This document shows, one piece after another, positions 38,601-52,108 of a stretch of DNA of 64,000 nt (position 1 is its first letter; every line of letters starts with the position of its first letter). The notes below the pieces were generated by a model. It was not told where the DNA came from and did no database searches. It saw only the letters and a program-made list of their open reading frames with translations. The position numbers were made by a program, and so were the translations under genes. The DNA is from Nipponacmea schrenckii (taxonomy: Eukaryota > Mollusca > Gastropoda > Lottiidae): positions 12,838,534 to 12,902,533 of the forward strand of contig CM060203.1 in assembly GCA_030562195.1 (NCBI GenBank). Reading direction: 5' to 3'.

Positions 38601-39535
38601 CGGAAGTCAGTGAATGTCAACCATATAATATGAGATACAGAGATTAGAAATATGAAAATTGGGGTGGGGGAGGGCAACTCCTAGAAACTCCATAACATAC
38701 AGGCTTATATTAGGAAAAAACGGAAAAAAACCTCTGGTTTTGCAGCATTGTCAGGTTATTTGAACTACTTTTAGTTTTGGGTAGATACTACATAAATGTT
38801 ATTCTACAATAACTCCCCGGGCCTGAAATGTGGGCCAATATAACAATGATATAATATCTATTCGCTTTATATTTCATCTGTATGTTATCATTTTAACATC
38901 TCTCTACAAATACAATGAAAACAATCTTATTGTCAAGGTGGATGACAAGATATTCAATCAATTTATAGATTAGATTTTATCAGACAATTTGAATGAATAT
39001 ATTGTATTGTATTGGAAGCGACATTGGTGAGATGGCATAGGAAGAAGGGTGGGGAGGGGTTTGTAGGGAGTGGTGATTCATTGGTCAAATTTGCCAGAAG
39101 CTCTCTGTCAACCCCTTTGAATTAATAGAGCTGACTAGGAAATTTGTATCATATGCAGTAAAGACTGGCTTTCACGGTGGCTCAACATTTTGTGGCAGGG
39201 TAGATAGTTTTTGGCGGTGGAAGCTGTTTTATATTATTATATTAAAACATCCAAATTTTATATATAGATAGTGTAGATATAAGCCTCAAAACCCGAGTAG
39301 TTTCAATCTGACTGAGAGCAGTTAAAATTCCGATGTCAATAAATGAATAGGGGCCATAAACTTTATTATGACCATAATGATGTTGTTTATATAGACTTAT
39401 AATCACAAACAACCTGTGGTTGGGAAACTCATATCGTATCGTCAATGGCGCTTGATTGAAATTCTCTAAACATATTCAGAATGTATTCTAGGATGACCCA
39501 GTGTTTTCAAACATAAACCCATAAGGTTGTCTTCT
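35700..39535. other. Gene-free stretch upstream of Frizzled
   Basis: Possible distal regulatory sites only: CACGTG near 35,989, GACGTCACGTG near 36,254, and ATTTGCAT followed by TAATTAAA near 38,410-38,440. It also holds the 37.47-kb hairpin and an alternating purine-pyrimidine tract at 37634-37653. Confidence 0.4.
37468..37536. repeat. Perfect 27-bp inverted repeat (hairpin)
   Basis: 37468-37494 and 37510-37536 are exact reverse complements with a 15-nt loop that has a further GTAC/GTAC pairing. The absence of mismatches suggests a recent palindromic insertion or snap-back event. Confidence 0.85.
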
Positions 39536-40230
39536 CCGATATCGTAGAGCATATACATAACAGATAGATAGATTACGACATCGTAGAGCATATTATTCAT
39601 AACAGGTAGATTGAATACGATATAGTTGATAATTTACATAACAGATAGATTATATACGATATAGTAGAGATTTACTTAACAGATAGATTTAATACGATAT
39701 TGTAGAGCATATTATGCATAACTGATAGATTGAATACGATATCGTAGAGCATAATAATATGAATAAAAGAAATAGATTGAATACGATTTTGTAGAGAATA
39801 TACATAGCAGATAGATTGAATGCGATATCGTAGAGAATATACAGATGAAGGTTAAATACGATATTGTAGAGAATATACATGGCAGATGTAGATTTAATAC
39901 GATATTGTAGAAAATAATACATGGCAGATGTAGATTTAATACGATATTGTAGAGAATATACATGGCAGATGAAGGTTAAATACGATATTGTAGAGAATAT
40001 ACATGGCAGATGTAGATTTAATACGATATTGTAGAAAATAATACATGGCAGATGTAGATTTAATACGATATTGTAGAGAATAAACATGGCAGATGTAGAT
40101 TAAATACGATATTGTAGAGAATATACATGGCAGATGTAGATTAAATACGATATTGTAGAGAATAAACATGGCAGATGTAGATTAAATACGATATTGTAGA
40201 GAATGTGCATAACATAGAGATTGAATATAT
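39536..40230 (+). repeat. 41-43-bp minisatellite, left array
   Basis: About 17 units of the type GATATTGTAGAGAATATACA followed by TGGCAGATGTAGATTTAATAC. In the centre a three-unit block of about 125 bp is itself repeated (around 39,845-40,095), showing recent higher-order duplication. Confidence 0.95.
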
Positions 40231-40967
40231 GATATTATAGAAAATAAAGATAACACAATTGCGCTAGGTACTAAAATAAAAAGTTTTGGAATCTTTTGTG
40301 TTATGTGGTTAATAGCTCTTCTTTGAAAGCGTTGCTGAATTTATTTTTGAATAATAACCTCAAATGTTCATTAAGTGCGCAATGGAAAGCTAAAAGCTTC
40401 AATTCATTGTGCTATTCTGTAAAATAAAACCGGAAATGGCATGCCATTTTTATCCTAGTATGCATGTTGCTGTCATGCATTAACTGTTTTATTACCAGCT
40501 CACTCCAGTCAACAAATCGAGTCAGTAGGTTGATTGTTCTGAACATTATATGATATTGACACGCCATTCCCCATAAATTATCAGCTTAAATAAACTTGAT
40601 ATAGATTTTACTGCCGTTATTTCTATTCAAGCATTCAAATCCAGTCAATTATAAATCTTTATGGTATTTTGATGGCGGGTTTATGATGTTTATTCTTCAA
40701 TTATTCAATGGTTTGTGAAATACAATCCAGCTATCAAGGTCAGCAAATAGTAGCTATTATATATTACAGTGCACTACGAGTACAATATTTGTGGATTTTG
40801 TTATAGTGTATTGTACAACTTTCTATTGGTCAAAAATAGTTTAAATGGAATTAAAATAAATGTATCATTGTCACTGGAAATAAACACGCTATTAGTCTAA
40901 TTGTTTCAAAATTACTAATTACTGCTATATCTTGTTTTCTATTCTATGTCGTATTATTCTACATAAC
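40231..40967. other. Spacer between the mirrored arrays
   Basis: About 740 bp of unique-looking AT-rich DNA. No ORF, terminal repeat or RNA gene is seen in it. Confidence 0.6.
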
Positions 40968-41660
40968 TTATTCATATTCTCTACGATATCATATTCAATC
41001 TCCATCTGCTATGTATATTTTCTATGATATAATAGTATTTATTCTACAACTGTTATGTAAATTCTCTACATCTATTATATATATTATCGTCTATATTATA
41101 TGATATTTTTTCAATCTACATCTGTTTTGTATATTCTTTACGACATCGTATTCAATCTTCATCTGTTATGTATAATCACTACGATATCGTTTTAAATCTA
41201 CATTAATTTTGTTATGTATATTCTCTACGATATCGTATTTAATCTACATCTGCTAAGTAACGGTTATGTATATTTTCTACGATATCATAGATAATCTACA
41301 TCTGCTATGCATATCCTCTACGATATCGTATTTAATTTATATCTTTTATGTAATTTTCTCAGATATCGTACTTAAATAACATGTGTCATTTAAATTCAAT
41401 CGTATCTAAAATACATCTGTTATGTATATTCTATACGATATCTTATTCAATTAACATCTGCCATTTATTTTCTGTACGATATCGCATTATGTTTATTATT
41501 TTACATCTTTTATTAATATTCTGACGTTATAGTGCCTAATCTACATCTGGAATGTATATTCTCTACGATATTGTATTTAAATCTACATTATTAGGTTTTG
41601 TATCTTCTTTACGCTATCGAATCATAATCTATTCAAATTACATCTGTTATAATATGTACT
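40968..41660 (-). repeat. 41-43-bp minisatellite, right array, inverted
   Basis: Same unit as 39536-40230 but in reverse-complement orientation (TATTCTCTACGATATCGTAT then TTAATCTACATCTG), about 16 units and more diverged. Confidence 0.9.
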
Positions 41661-44600
41661 TCAAATAGAAATTAAAACTATATTTGGGTTTATTTACATG
41701 TTTATATCATTCTTCTTTCTTTAACTACCCGACAAAGATAATCGATTGGACGTAATAATAATTTCTAATAATTGATACAGCTGTGTTTGTCAATTCGGTT
41801 TCGTGTTCCGAGTTGACATGCATGATTACATTTATTTGTATTGTTTATCGAGTCCCTTTTCCATTTATTATTTCAATAGTAGAAACTGTATACATTAAAA
41901 ACAATGAGAATTTTTAGTGTAAAAAGTTAAGAACTAATATTGAAAGTAAATGTTACCAATGGAGCTCTAATATCAACAAGAATAACGGCGAAAGGTCACG
42001 ATTTATTTTGGTAATCAAACATTATGGAGGAATTCGTAAATATTTCTCCTACTAACATTGAGACGCTGTGACAGTTTTGACATCTCAATATTGATCATGG
42101 CAGCAGGTGATACGAACAGGGTTTTTGTCCCATTGTTTGGAACATGGACTACACTATAAATCTGTACCAACCAACTCGATTTCTTAGTATACAAGATTAG
42201 GAGTATACCAGTTATAATGTTTCTGAAACCAGATCCAGAAATATTGTACTGTTGGTCCTGCTGTCTATTGTTTTTTTATAAATAAAAACCACGAGACCAG
42301 GATCAATCAAAACGATTTATCGTGTAAGTTCTGACACCTCTCTACTTCAAGGTTTTATCTTCGTCGAAACAGAAAAATGGAAAGAAATGATGACTGACCG
42401 TTGCCGCAGGAGCAACATTATTTTCAGTAGCTTACCCCCGATTTCCTACTCTGCCCACGATGGCATGGATTCTACTCTCACTATTTAGCATCCGAATGTG
42501 AATATTTAAGTTCGGTTCAGTCAGTAGGGTTTGTCAATTCATTGCTGGTTAGTTCAATATTTAGGTGTTTGTTGGAATAACAAGTATTTTTCAACAACAA
42601 CTATGATCAAGCTAATATTTAACAGTCCAACCTGTACACACGTTATGTTCATTTCATTCATTCCTAATGTAGGTTTACATTTATATTGTACCGTACTTTT
42701 CAATTTCAAATAAATTGAGCTTTACGCCCTATGAAAGTGTTTTACATCTTTTGAAATGATGTGCTGATGACCTTTTGTTCTTTGTTTGTATATGAAATAA
42801 ATCAATTAAATATTGTTAAGAAACATAAGTGTTGATTGTGATCTGATGTTTTTTTTTGAGAAAATAAGAAGCTTGCGTCATATAGTACGATTTTCAGTTC
42901 TATTAGCATGCAAACCGAAACAAATCCGAAAAAGGAATGGACATAAAGAAACAACAAACTTGCTTTGGAAATTTGAAAGCATATAAGCAATCTATTTTCT
43001 GCATGTTAAATTTTTACCAGATTATAGATTGGCATTTAAAAAAAAAATCCTATTGACATACTTCCGGAAAAGACAACCGGAAAATCCCAATAAAATGTTT
43101 TTGTCTATGTGGAAAACAGTGCAAGATGTCACGTACAGCTCATTACCATATTATCATTTCCATTAAGTGAACTGACATAGGATTGACTTACATATCACAG
43201 AATTAGTTGTGAGTGTCGCTATACTGGCCATTCTATATATATATAGTCTTTTAAAACACCCGATATCATAAGCTTTATATCTTGAGACTGCTTTCTGCTC
43301 GAATGTTATCAGCTTATTATCAGATAATGTATAAATCCTTTTACGTCCAGAGAAATCATACACTTTCCTTTATACGTCACTTGCCTTCAACTTCTTCCCA
43401 TTTTATCCTGGAGTAGGGTGATTTCAGATACAAATAGATTGCCAATATAGGGATCACAATCTGGTGAGCAAACGAGTTAAGCGCATAACTCTATGGTAAA
43501 GGGTTACTGATAGCTGAAAAGGTTCAAGAGTGAATCAATCTCTGCTTTACAATCCTTTGTTATGTGATATTAAAGTATCAAATTATTTTACTATCTACTC
43601 TTATATGCCATTTTAAGTAGTGGTCAGTGCTTCTATTAACATATACAAACAGTAGACCATACTCTGGAATTTAGATCAGAGTTAAGAGATGTCTGAATAA
43701 CCCTTTATTTTTAAGCATTTTGACATACATGTAATTCGAATGAATGGTGGCAATGGATTAATCGAAACAACTGATCTCTACCAGAACATTAATTTTCGCT
43801 TTATGAACGGAGAATCTAACCAACAACTGGACATACGACAAAACAGCTAGCCATACCATCACTCTATATGACCATTGAATGATTAGGATTGAATGATGTG
43901 GATTAATCAAACTTCAAGAAGGAAAGTAAACGTTTATTTACTCAGAGTAGATTTGACACTATCAGCGATGCTGGTAGAATAATAATGAGGCCTGGACTAT
44001 TGTTTAGAGGTGACGAGAGGAGAGAAATACTAGCCTTCAACTTCACCCTCACGGCTTTAGGATTAACAACCCCGTGTAAAACACTGAAGTTTTGTGGTCA
44101 GATCGTGAGGGAGAATAATCTTCCGTTGGTTGAACATTGTCTAGTTTTGTCGGTCAGTTCACACAATTTATTTTTGAAAAACTATACCACATCATTCTGT
44201 ATATATTTTGTTCCGTATATAGATTTTTGAATATAAAGGTTGTGTTGTAGGGGTTTTGTAAACTGTACACGACTTACAAGCACTAACCGAGAAGATAAAA
44301 CGTATACAACCACCGTCCACTGCCACCAAAACCTGCACCTCGTACCAGAGTACCGGGTAGCACTTATACATATTCGTCCAATCTTATACATAATTTTAAA
44401 TCTTTCCTAGAGGATTGGACCTACGTTAGTTTTCTTTTTGCCATATAAATTGATGATAAGATAAACTTTGGTTTCCAGTATCTAAAAGTTTCAGTCCGCT
44501 AAGCACCACCACCAGCTTTTATCAAATATGGCGCAAATATTTTTGAGAAATGATTTTAGAAAATGTGACTGTATTCGTCATGCTATTTGAATGATGGGCT

Positions 44601-44934
44601 TGATTTACATGTCGGTTTTCCATTACAGTTAAGTCTAGAAGTTAAAATTCAAATCAGATGTAGGGCAGAACAAACATAGTAAACGTGTTAGTCTGATTGA
44701 AATAGATATCAAACAGGTTCAATGTTTGTTTGAAATCTGGAAACAAGGTGATATTTAACCACCCACCAAAATAACTTCAACAGTCGTTAGTTCATTGAAT
44801 CAAAATTACAACCCCTAGCGATGTTGTTTGTCACAGGGAAAGGGTTGGTTGATAAATTCACTAGTCTCCAGGCAGAATCATACAATCAGTCAGACCAACC
44901 TACCAAATACAACCACTACCAATTATTACTTAGT

Positions 44935-45120
44935 CTACAATATTTCAGCTTTTGCTGGAAGCGACCGTCAACATGTTGTTTAACACTATACTTTATTTGC
45001 AAACGGCATAAGCTGGTAGCGGGCGTTAACATATCATCTACCAACAACTGCCCAGTCTGCGATATCAGCATTTGCTGGAAGCGAACATTAACTTGGCATC
45101 TTCTAACAATCACTTTATCA
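44935..45120. repeat. Three diverged units of about 60 bp
   Basis: Units share GCTTTTGCTGGAAGCGACCG / GCATAAGCTGGTAGCGGGCG / GCATTTGCTGGAAGCGAACA, each followed by a TTAACAT/TCAACATG-like word. No coding claim. Confidence 0.55.
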
Positions 45121-47328
45121 TTAAATCCAAATGACAATCTCTATAGATATAGGTACACATAGGGGACGGAATACATCACTTCTCTTTATTTCAGTTCTTA
45201 TTTGGATTGGAAACTTTAAAAAAAAATATACATATATCTTGAAATTACAATTCCATGCCAACATATCATTAAAAGTATCTTTTTGAAAAGCATTCTCCAA
45301 TAGACTTCTCAAAACAATCCTATCTCAAATTTCTTAACAAGAACAGTATTCTGGTAGAGTGCTAGTTGACAGTTCCGATATCAGACCAAAAACACACAAC
45401 AACGCATTAACCGAAATAAACTCATTCAGTTTTAGGGAGTGTACTTATCTTAAATATATCTATTTACATTGTCCAGTATTACACAAGAGAAACAAAGGGA
45501 TCATGTTGGAAATAACCTTCTAAATGACAGTTCTGAAATGTCAATGGTAACATGTGGACTGGTGAACGCTATTTAATATTTTACATATTTAAAAGTTCCT
45601 GTTAAAACATGTAATTCTGCACCCATAGTTCTTAATTTATAACAGAATGGTCAACATCTGGTTGTTCTGTTTACGGTTTGGACAATTTTAATGCGATGTT
45701 AATCTTGTTTGGTATTGTGTATAGTAAAGCTTCTACCATAAACATATATAAATAATAACATTTCCATCTAATGACGTAAATAATGTAAATTCATGTTCAT
45801 CCCTCACTAAAAAAAATAAAAAACAAAAAAGAAAGTTTAACCTCTGCATTTCAGTGGAGGAGGAAAAATACAAAACGGAAAGTTTAACCTGTGCGTTGTG
45901 TTGTTGGATTTTTAAGAGAAAAATTATACATCATTGCATTGCATCTGCGGGTCACTCAATATTTCCTGCATTTCAAAAGCATCTTTATAACCTTTTGGAA
46001 AATAGACTATGATGAAAGGAATGATTGAATAAATAAAGAATAAATAAAAAAGAATGTTGAACTGTTGAAATTGGAGTAATCTACTGGATTGTTTAAATGT
46101 CAGTTTTTTTTTAATGTCAGTCACCCCAGACTAACATTGTACTAACTTGTTATGTCATCTCTAAATATTGACGACGCCATGTACGACAGACACGACAGGT
46201 GACAGCATACACGCACACGATATATCGTGTCCAACTAGACAGTAAAGAATGATAATGCACCTACCTTTGTTTTTTATTGCGATGAGAAAATTTAGCCCGA
46301 CAAATCTTTCCCTTCTGGCCGCATATTTTCAAACTCTTCGATTGGATGTCCTAGAGTCTTATCTTCAAACTCTATTTCTAGGATGTTCTATCGATAAGAT
46401 CGTTCCGAGAATATGGTCCAGGTTTCACCTGAGAGAGACAGCTTTAATTTTCGGCTCTCTCCTCGTGAATTTTCTAGATACCCCTCTCCCAAGATAATGT
46501 TTTTAAGGACAGATGTGACAATGTGTTGGGATATATATATATAATTTCATAAGAGTGAATATCGTGCTATTGATCTAGAAATTACATTTTTTAAAATTGA
46601 CAATCTCAAGACTGAATTCTGTATTTTGGTCAATTAACTTTGTTATCGTTGTAAGAATAAAACAGCACCTGACATGTCCACAACTGTCAAGCACGGAATC
46701 AAAGAGGATAAATAAATGTTTAACTATCAGATAATAGAGGCCAAATCGCTGTTTAAAGATCAACATTATGTAATATCATTGATAACTATTTGAATTTACT
46801 CTATTTAGATTCAACTAATCGCTTGACATATGACAGATAGATCAAACTAAACTAGGTCTATTTAAACATCCAAATCAAGTAGCGACCAATTTTCACATCA
46901 TTTGTCCCGACTCGGTCCATTTTACCTGGTTTGTATTAAAGAGACTAATCCCAGTCATTATACCCTTATTAAATAATTATTACCTTTTCACAGCCCAACT
47001 TGTACTGGCCCTTTAATTGTCTCTCTGGGATTTGGTCAATTGGTCAAGTGTCGTACTTGATGTAGCAAACATAAAAAGATTGCAGTAATTGCGCAATGGT
47101 AGGAGGTTTTAGCTCGTAAACAACAACGTTGCGGCGACGTCGGGGTCCTACGGTTACAAATTAACGACCCTCGCTAATGAGTAAAACTGCGAATATGAAA
47201 GAAATAGAACGAATAAATTACAGTTTATAGAAATATAGGACATGTGAATTAAGGGGTTTGTAATTACCTCGGACAAAAAAAAAATGCAATTTTCCATAGA
47301 AATCGTGGGAAATGGTTGCAATTTTCCG

Positions 47329-47372
47329 TAAAAGCTTTAACTTTATCTAAACTAGATAAAATAAAGCTTTTA
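47329..47372. repeat. Short imperfect hairpin
   Basis: TAAAAGCTTTAACTTTATC pairs with GATAAAATAAAGCTTTTA with one bulge and a loop of a few bases. Too compact for a typical microRNA precursor. Confidence 0.5.
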
Positions 47373-50300
47373 ATAAATAAAATTATATTCCAAACTGACA
47401 GATATCTTAATTATCCAAAGGAGACAACGAAAGTTTCTTTATGATGCTAAAATAGCTAGGATATAAACTCAAAATTTCAGTTTTCAAAAGTCGAATTAAT
47501 AAAAACTAGAATTGATGTAGGTATAAAGATTTGTACGTCTAATGAAAAGTAAACACCTTGAGACCAGGTGTTAATTATAACTTTCCAATCTTAACTCTTT
47601 ATCTTTTATCTTCTATAGATCAAAGAGATGATAATAATTAACTGCCTTCACAGTATTAAAGGGAGATAATTTGTTTAATACAAAGATCAAGGGACATAAT
47701 TCATCTATTTAATTCAGTTCAAGGTACAATTATTGTTATAAAAGATTACTCCAAAGCATCTTAATAAAACAATAGGGGACTTATTGATGAGTATTAGTAA
47801 GTATATTAGAAGATTATAGAGGATTATGAAGTTGGAGAAATTTAGTATTGAAATGATGGATTTTTGGATCTTTATTAGCTTAGACCTATATGAGTAGGCT
47901 AGTTGTAAAATTATTAGATTATTATGAGATTACTGTGAAATGTTAAAAGACATAAATGTGATAATTGAGATGCACGAAAGAATGACGAGAAGGTTAATAA
48001 GATACTATTGCACTTGTTCTGAAATACCTGCCTTTGTCTCTCAAGTCTTTAATGAATGATAAAGGATGACCATTTCCTGTGAAAATCGACTTGGTTTCCT
48101 GTTAAGGCTATAATTTGTTAAGGGTGTTAAAAGAGATGCTCTCCTATAGAAGCACTGGCCTTAGTCACAATTTGTAATAAGCATATATACGAATAAGCGA
48201 AGTTGTAATATATTTATTTAAGAAATTTCGAGATATTGCTCTCTCCTCTAATGAAAACAAATACATACTGGTTATTTCAATGAGTGATACAGGTACAATA
48301 GGAACTAGATCAGGGTTCCCTCTCATCTCGACCATTTATAGGTCAGTATCAAATTCCCCAGTAAAGGAAGGTGTTGTTTACTTTTCATGGTTCGCGTCAT
48401 GTACTGGATTAAAACTAGTTCAATAGACAATACTGACCACGTGGTGCTCATACAACAGGTGGAAATTCGAACTCACATACACACAATTTTAATTAAATGC
48501 TTCATTCATTTCATTTCCTTTGTGACCCAAGGGCTAATCTTTCACCCCACTATTTCTTTAATTCATTTCTACAGGTTATAGAAAGGACAATGCGACAAAA
48601 GACAACCCTGTAGCAATCCTATTTGTTCGGGATTATTAGGTGTTAATAAGTAGTTCTCCTGCCTCAAGGGACCAGCAATATGGCCATGCTCCACCTGTAT
48701 GACTGATAGCATGTAATATAAGACGAATTGAACATACAGGAAAATCGTACGGTGACTGAGGAGACTAAGTGCATAGAAAATTGCAGACATTTTATGAATC
48801 ATTAGGGCTATCGTCTTCGAACTAAGCGAACAACTAGGCTTTTTACAGTCCAATTTTCCACAGCTCATATTATAAGAATAAACGATCTTAGACTTTTACA
48901 TAACGAAACCCAATAACTTCTGAGTTTATTGCACGCAATGTTTCAACAATTTTCAATATCATCACCAGTTGAACATATTTTCTGATAATGATAATGTAAA
49001 ATATTAAAACGTTGTTCTGCAATAAACTCAAGAGTAGTATATATCATCAAACAGTGTTCCGTTATTGAATGTGATATCTTCCCCTAAATGTCGCTTAATG
49101 TTTAATCTTGCAGATATTTCTTTAAGTTCTTATGTTTCAGATCACAAACAATTCAGCTGAAGAAAAAAAACACGATGTTTTTACTCTGCACTGATTAACA
49201 TGTATAATTGAAAAAGAACAAAACATTGACGAGGTGTCCATATTTTTACGCTTTTAGAAGAATTAAACCAGAAACAACCCAACACACCCAGAAAGTTTTA
49301 AGACTAGCTTTAATCTAGAGGTCAGAAAGTACGGGTTAATGAAATCAAGACGTCTTGGTACCTTTATACTGTTGAACTAATGGACTTGTTGACTTACACC
49401 CTACAACATTTGGTAGTGTTTTGTTTTTTGAGAACTTGGTTCCCGGTATAATCCGCCTGGTAGTTCTAGCTGGAAAGGTTGTTTTGTTATCTTATACTTA
49501 ATATATTATAATTAAATGATAATATGTGATTATGTTCTGTATTAGGATATGCAACATTAATAGCCATTTACTCACAATGATATTATATAATTATATTGAC
49601 CTTTGCCAAATGAATATTATTTAGTTATTACACCATTATTTAATAGGATACCGAATGAAACGCAGTCATTGGGATTTATGGAAGAAGAAAAGGACACAAA
49701 TCTGACATTTTAATGTTTAGTAACGCGCCTCCTAAAGATGCTTGGATTTGTCACATTGTTTGATAGTATCGTGGGAAGTGGGCTAAAGCTTTTCTGTAAA
49801 AGGCAATATATCTGTGCTCTATCCTGTGTCTTATTGCATATTGTTTTAAGATGATGTTAATTGAGTGCAGACAGAAGGCAGATAAGAGATGCAAGTCATC
49901 TATCTCATTAGTATCTAAAGTTGTTAAGTATAATTATTATAATGGAAGGGAGGTAACTGTTACTTTAACTTTAAATAATCAGACTACATTAAATAAGTCT
50001 ACATGACCATTTCGATGTGACATCTGATTTAATGTTCCCATTAAACACTGTTCAGTTAACATAAAATCAAATTTTCACACTGTTGGAGCTTTCATCGTTA
50101 CTCCAGTACGGTAAAGATAAAGAAAAATGAGTCTTATTTCCTTTACTTTAAACAATAAGAAAAATTAATTGTAGTCTGACATCAAACGTTAAGTGCAGTC
50201 ACTTCCCTTTGCCCAATGGCTGCCTCCAGTGAAATGATTAATTGCTAAAAGAGAAAAACTAATCAAGTAAGAGACTAATAGACAGAATCAATAATATAAA

Positions 50301-51040
50301 ACGTGAGTAGGAGAACAGATGGCTCTATTTACATTTTCTAGTAATTACCGTGCCTAGTCAATCCTTAAAATCTTTTACTAGACTTTCCTGTCCTAACATT
50401 CTTAAAATGATATCTGTAGTAAGTCTTTTACATTAAATGGATGGATATGGAGTTTTACGTCCTATTTGAATGTACAAAATGTAAGTCTTAGGACTGTGTT
50501 TGATCTACGCCAATAGCTTATTGACTTCATTCCTTGGCACTCAAGAGAGTCTACAAGTCTTTGTATTATAACCCCTGCCTGTGCATAAAAACATTTCTTA
50601 GAAAGATGACACTGAATCCATAGTCCAAATCCGAAATCGACAACTCTTTAAAGACAAGTGGAACTGAATTTATGACACCCACTGTCTTAGAGAGACAATT
50701 AACCTCCCTATCAAATGAATTAAATACTAAATATTGAAGCAGATGTTTGTTGACTTTATTTTAAACCAAGCAGTTTTAGTCTGATGCAATAAGAAGGTAT
50801 GCTAATGTAAATACATTTGTTTATTTAATAATCTGTAATATAATATGAAGGTTACTGTTCTAGTTACATTATTTTATTAGTGGCCCCTATGAGTAGTGAG
50901 TAGATAATCAGTAAGACTCTATAATATATTTGAAATCTTGACCTGTATGAGGCAAAGTAAGTTTTTTAAGATGCAGTGATTTTAACAGTGTTAAATCTAA
51001 TCTTTAAATGACATTTAGAAGTAGATGGAATATTAAATAA

Positions 51041-51168
51041 TAACACTATTATGGATATACTACTTCTCTTGAATTAAGGCAACGTTTCAATTCATTATTG
51101 CTTGATAACGATTCCTGCATGTGACTTGAAACGTTGCCTTAATTAAAATAGTATATCCATTAGTGTTA
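51041..51168. repeat. Long imperfect inverted repeat upstream of ASL
   Basis: 51041-51090 and 51126-51168 pair over about 43 bp with a few bulges: TAACACTA, ATGGATATACTA and AATTAAGGCAACGTTTCAA are matched by their reverse complements. The loop is 35 nt. Probably a remnant of a palindromic element in the ASL 5' region or first intron. Confidence 0.75.
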
Positions 51169-51639
51169 AATTATGTTGTAAGATTTTGTCACAGTAGGAA
51201 GAAGGTTTTATCAATTTAATACATGACTTTATAAGGAAAAGAAGATGCTATCATGTTCCTGGGCCATATCCTGATATTGTTGATTATTGATCTGATCTGA
51301 TTGGTATTCTACTCAGTTTCTTTATCAATTAATATAACTATATCATAAATTAGTTCTATAGAACTTCATTAGGAATCAGTGTCCTGAATAATATATTACT
51401 ATTGGACATCTTACTGGTAGGTATTCTTTATCTTGACTAGTAGATCTACTCTTTTGTCGTAATGTCATATCTGTTAGGAATTATCTAATTATATTTCATG
51501 AGTTAAGAGGACCTTTTCATTTGAAATTGAATGTTGTAAAGTCTAATTTAAAGGTAAGGGCTTTATCATCTTATAAATTACATTTAAAGACATTTAGAAT
51601 TTGGAATTTATTTACATATTTAAATCAGTCATAAGTTGT

Positions 51640-51800
51640 AATCATTAGAAATCATCTGTAATCAATAGTAATCAGTTGTAAGAAGTTATAATCAGCAGTT
51701 AGAAGTTGTAACCAGCAGTAAGAAGCTGTAAGAAGCTGTAATCAGCTGTAAGAAGTTGTAATCACTAATGATCAGATGTAATCACTAATAATCAGATGTG
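51640..51800. repeat. 10-bp periodic array before the first ASL coding exon
   Basis: Words CTGTAAGAAG, CTGTAATCAG, TTGTAATCAC and ATGTAATCAC follow each other at an almost regular 10-bp period. The array ends about 130 bp before the splice acceptor of the first coding exon. Confidence 0.65.
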
Positions 51801-51930
51801 TGTTGTACATTAGAAATCAAAAGTGATAAATTAGTAGTAATCAGCTGAAATAACTAACAATCTGCTGTATTTACTAGTAATCAGTGGTTATATATATTAT
51901 ACATGTATGTTTTTTATTCCTTCCTTGCAG

Positions 51931-52108
51931 GCAGTGTTGACCTGAATCTGAAACTGTAAAATGTCTAACAATGGAGAAGGAAATAAGCTATGGGGAGGGA
52001 GATTCACAGGGAAGACAGACCCTATTATGGAAGAGTTTAATGCATCTATAAGCTATGATAAGAAAATGTGGAAAGCTGATATCAGGGGCAGCCAAGCCTA
52101 TGTGAAAG
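51931..52108 (+). CDS. ASL: ASL first coding exon (with 30-nt 5' UTR)
   Basis: A pyrimidine tract ending in ttgcag (AG at 51929-51930) is an acceptor, so the exon begins at 51931, 30 nt before the ATG. At least one upstream non-coding exon must exist, and I cannot place it. The coding part gives 49 residues plus one base, including [20 protein letters not shown], which matches the conserved ASL N-terminus. The donor is gtaagt at 52109. Confidence 0.9.

Larger units (their letters stand above)
41661..51040. other. Gene-free stretch between the arrays and ASL
   Basis: No gene recognised. The ASL promoter and first non-coding exon should lie somewhere in its right part but cannot be placed. A perfect C/EBP-type ATTGCGCAAT at 47088-47097 is followed by a local CpG-rich patch. 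A 16-bp palindrome ACACGATATATCGTGT is at 46215-46230. Confidence 0.45.

Noticed and set aside
39689..40169. Several overlapping frames of hydrophobic repeats
   Set aside because: They are translations of the 41-43-bp array in more than one frame at once, with no conserved protein features.
43440..43550. GGTTCAAGAGTG as a possible tRNA B box
   Set aside because: An A-box-like word precedes it, but no cloverleaf can be drawn; at best a worn SINE head.
48460..48500. Minus-strand GTTCGAATTTCC as a B box
   Set aside because: No matching A box at the right distance and no stem structure.
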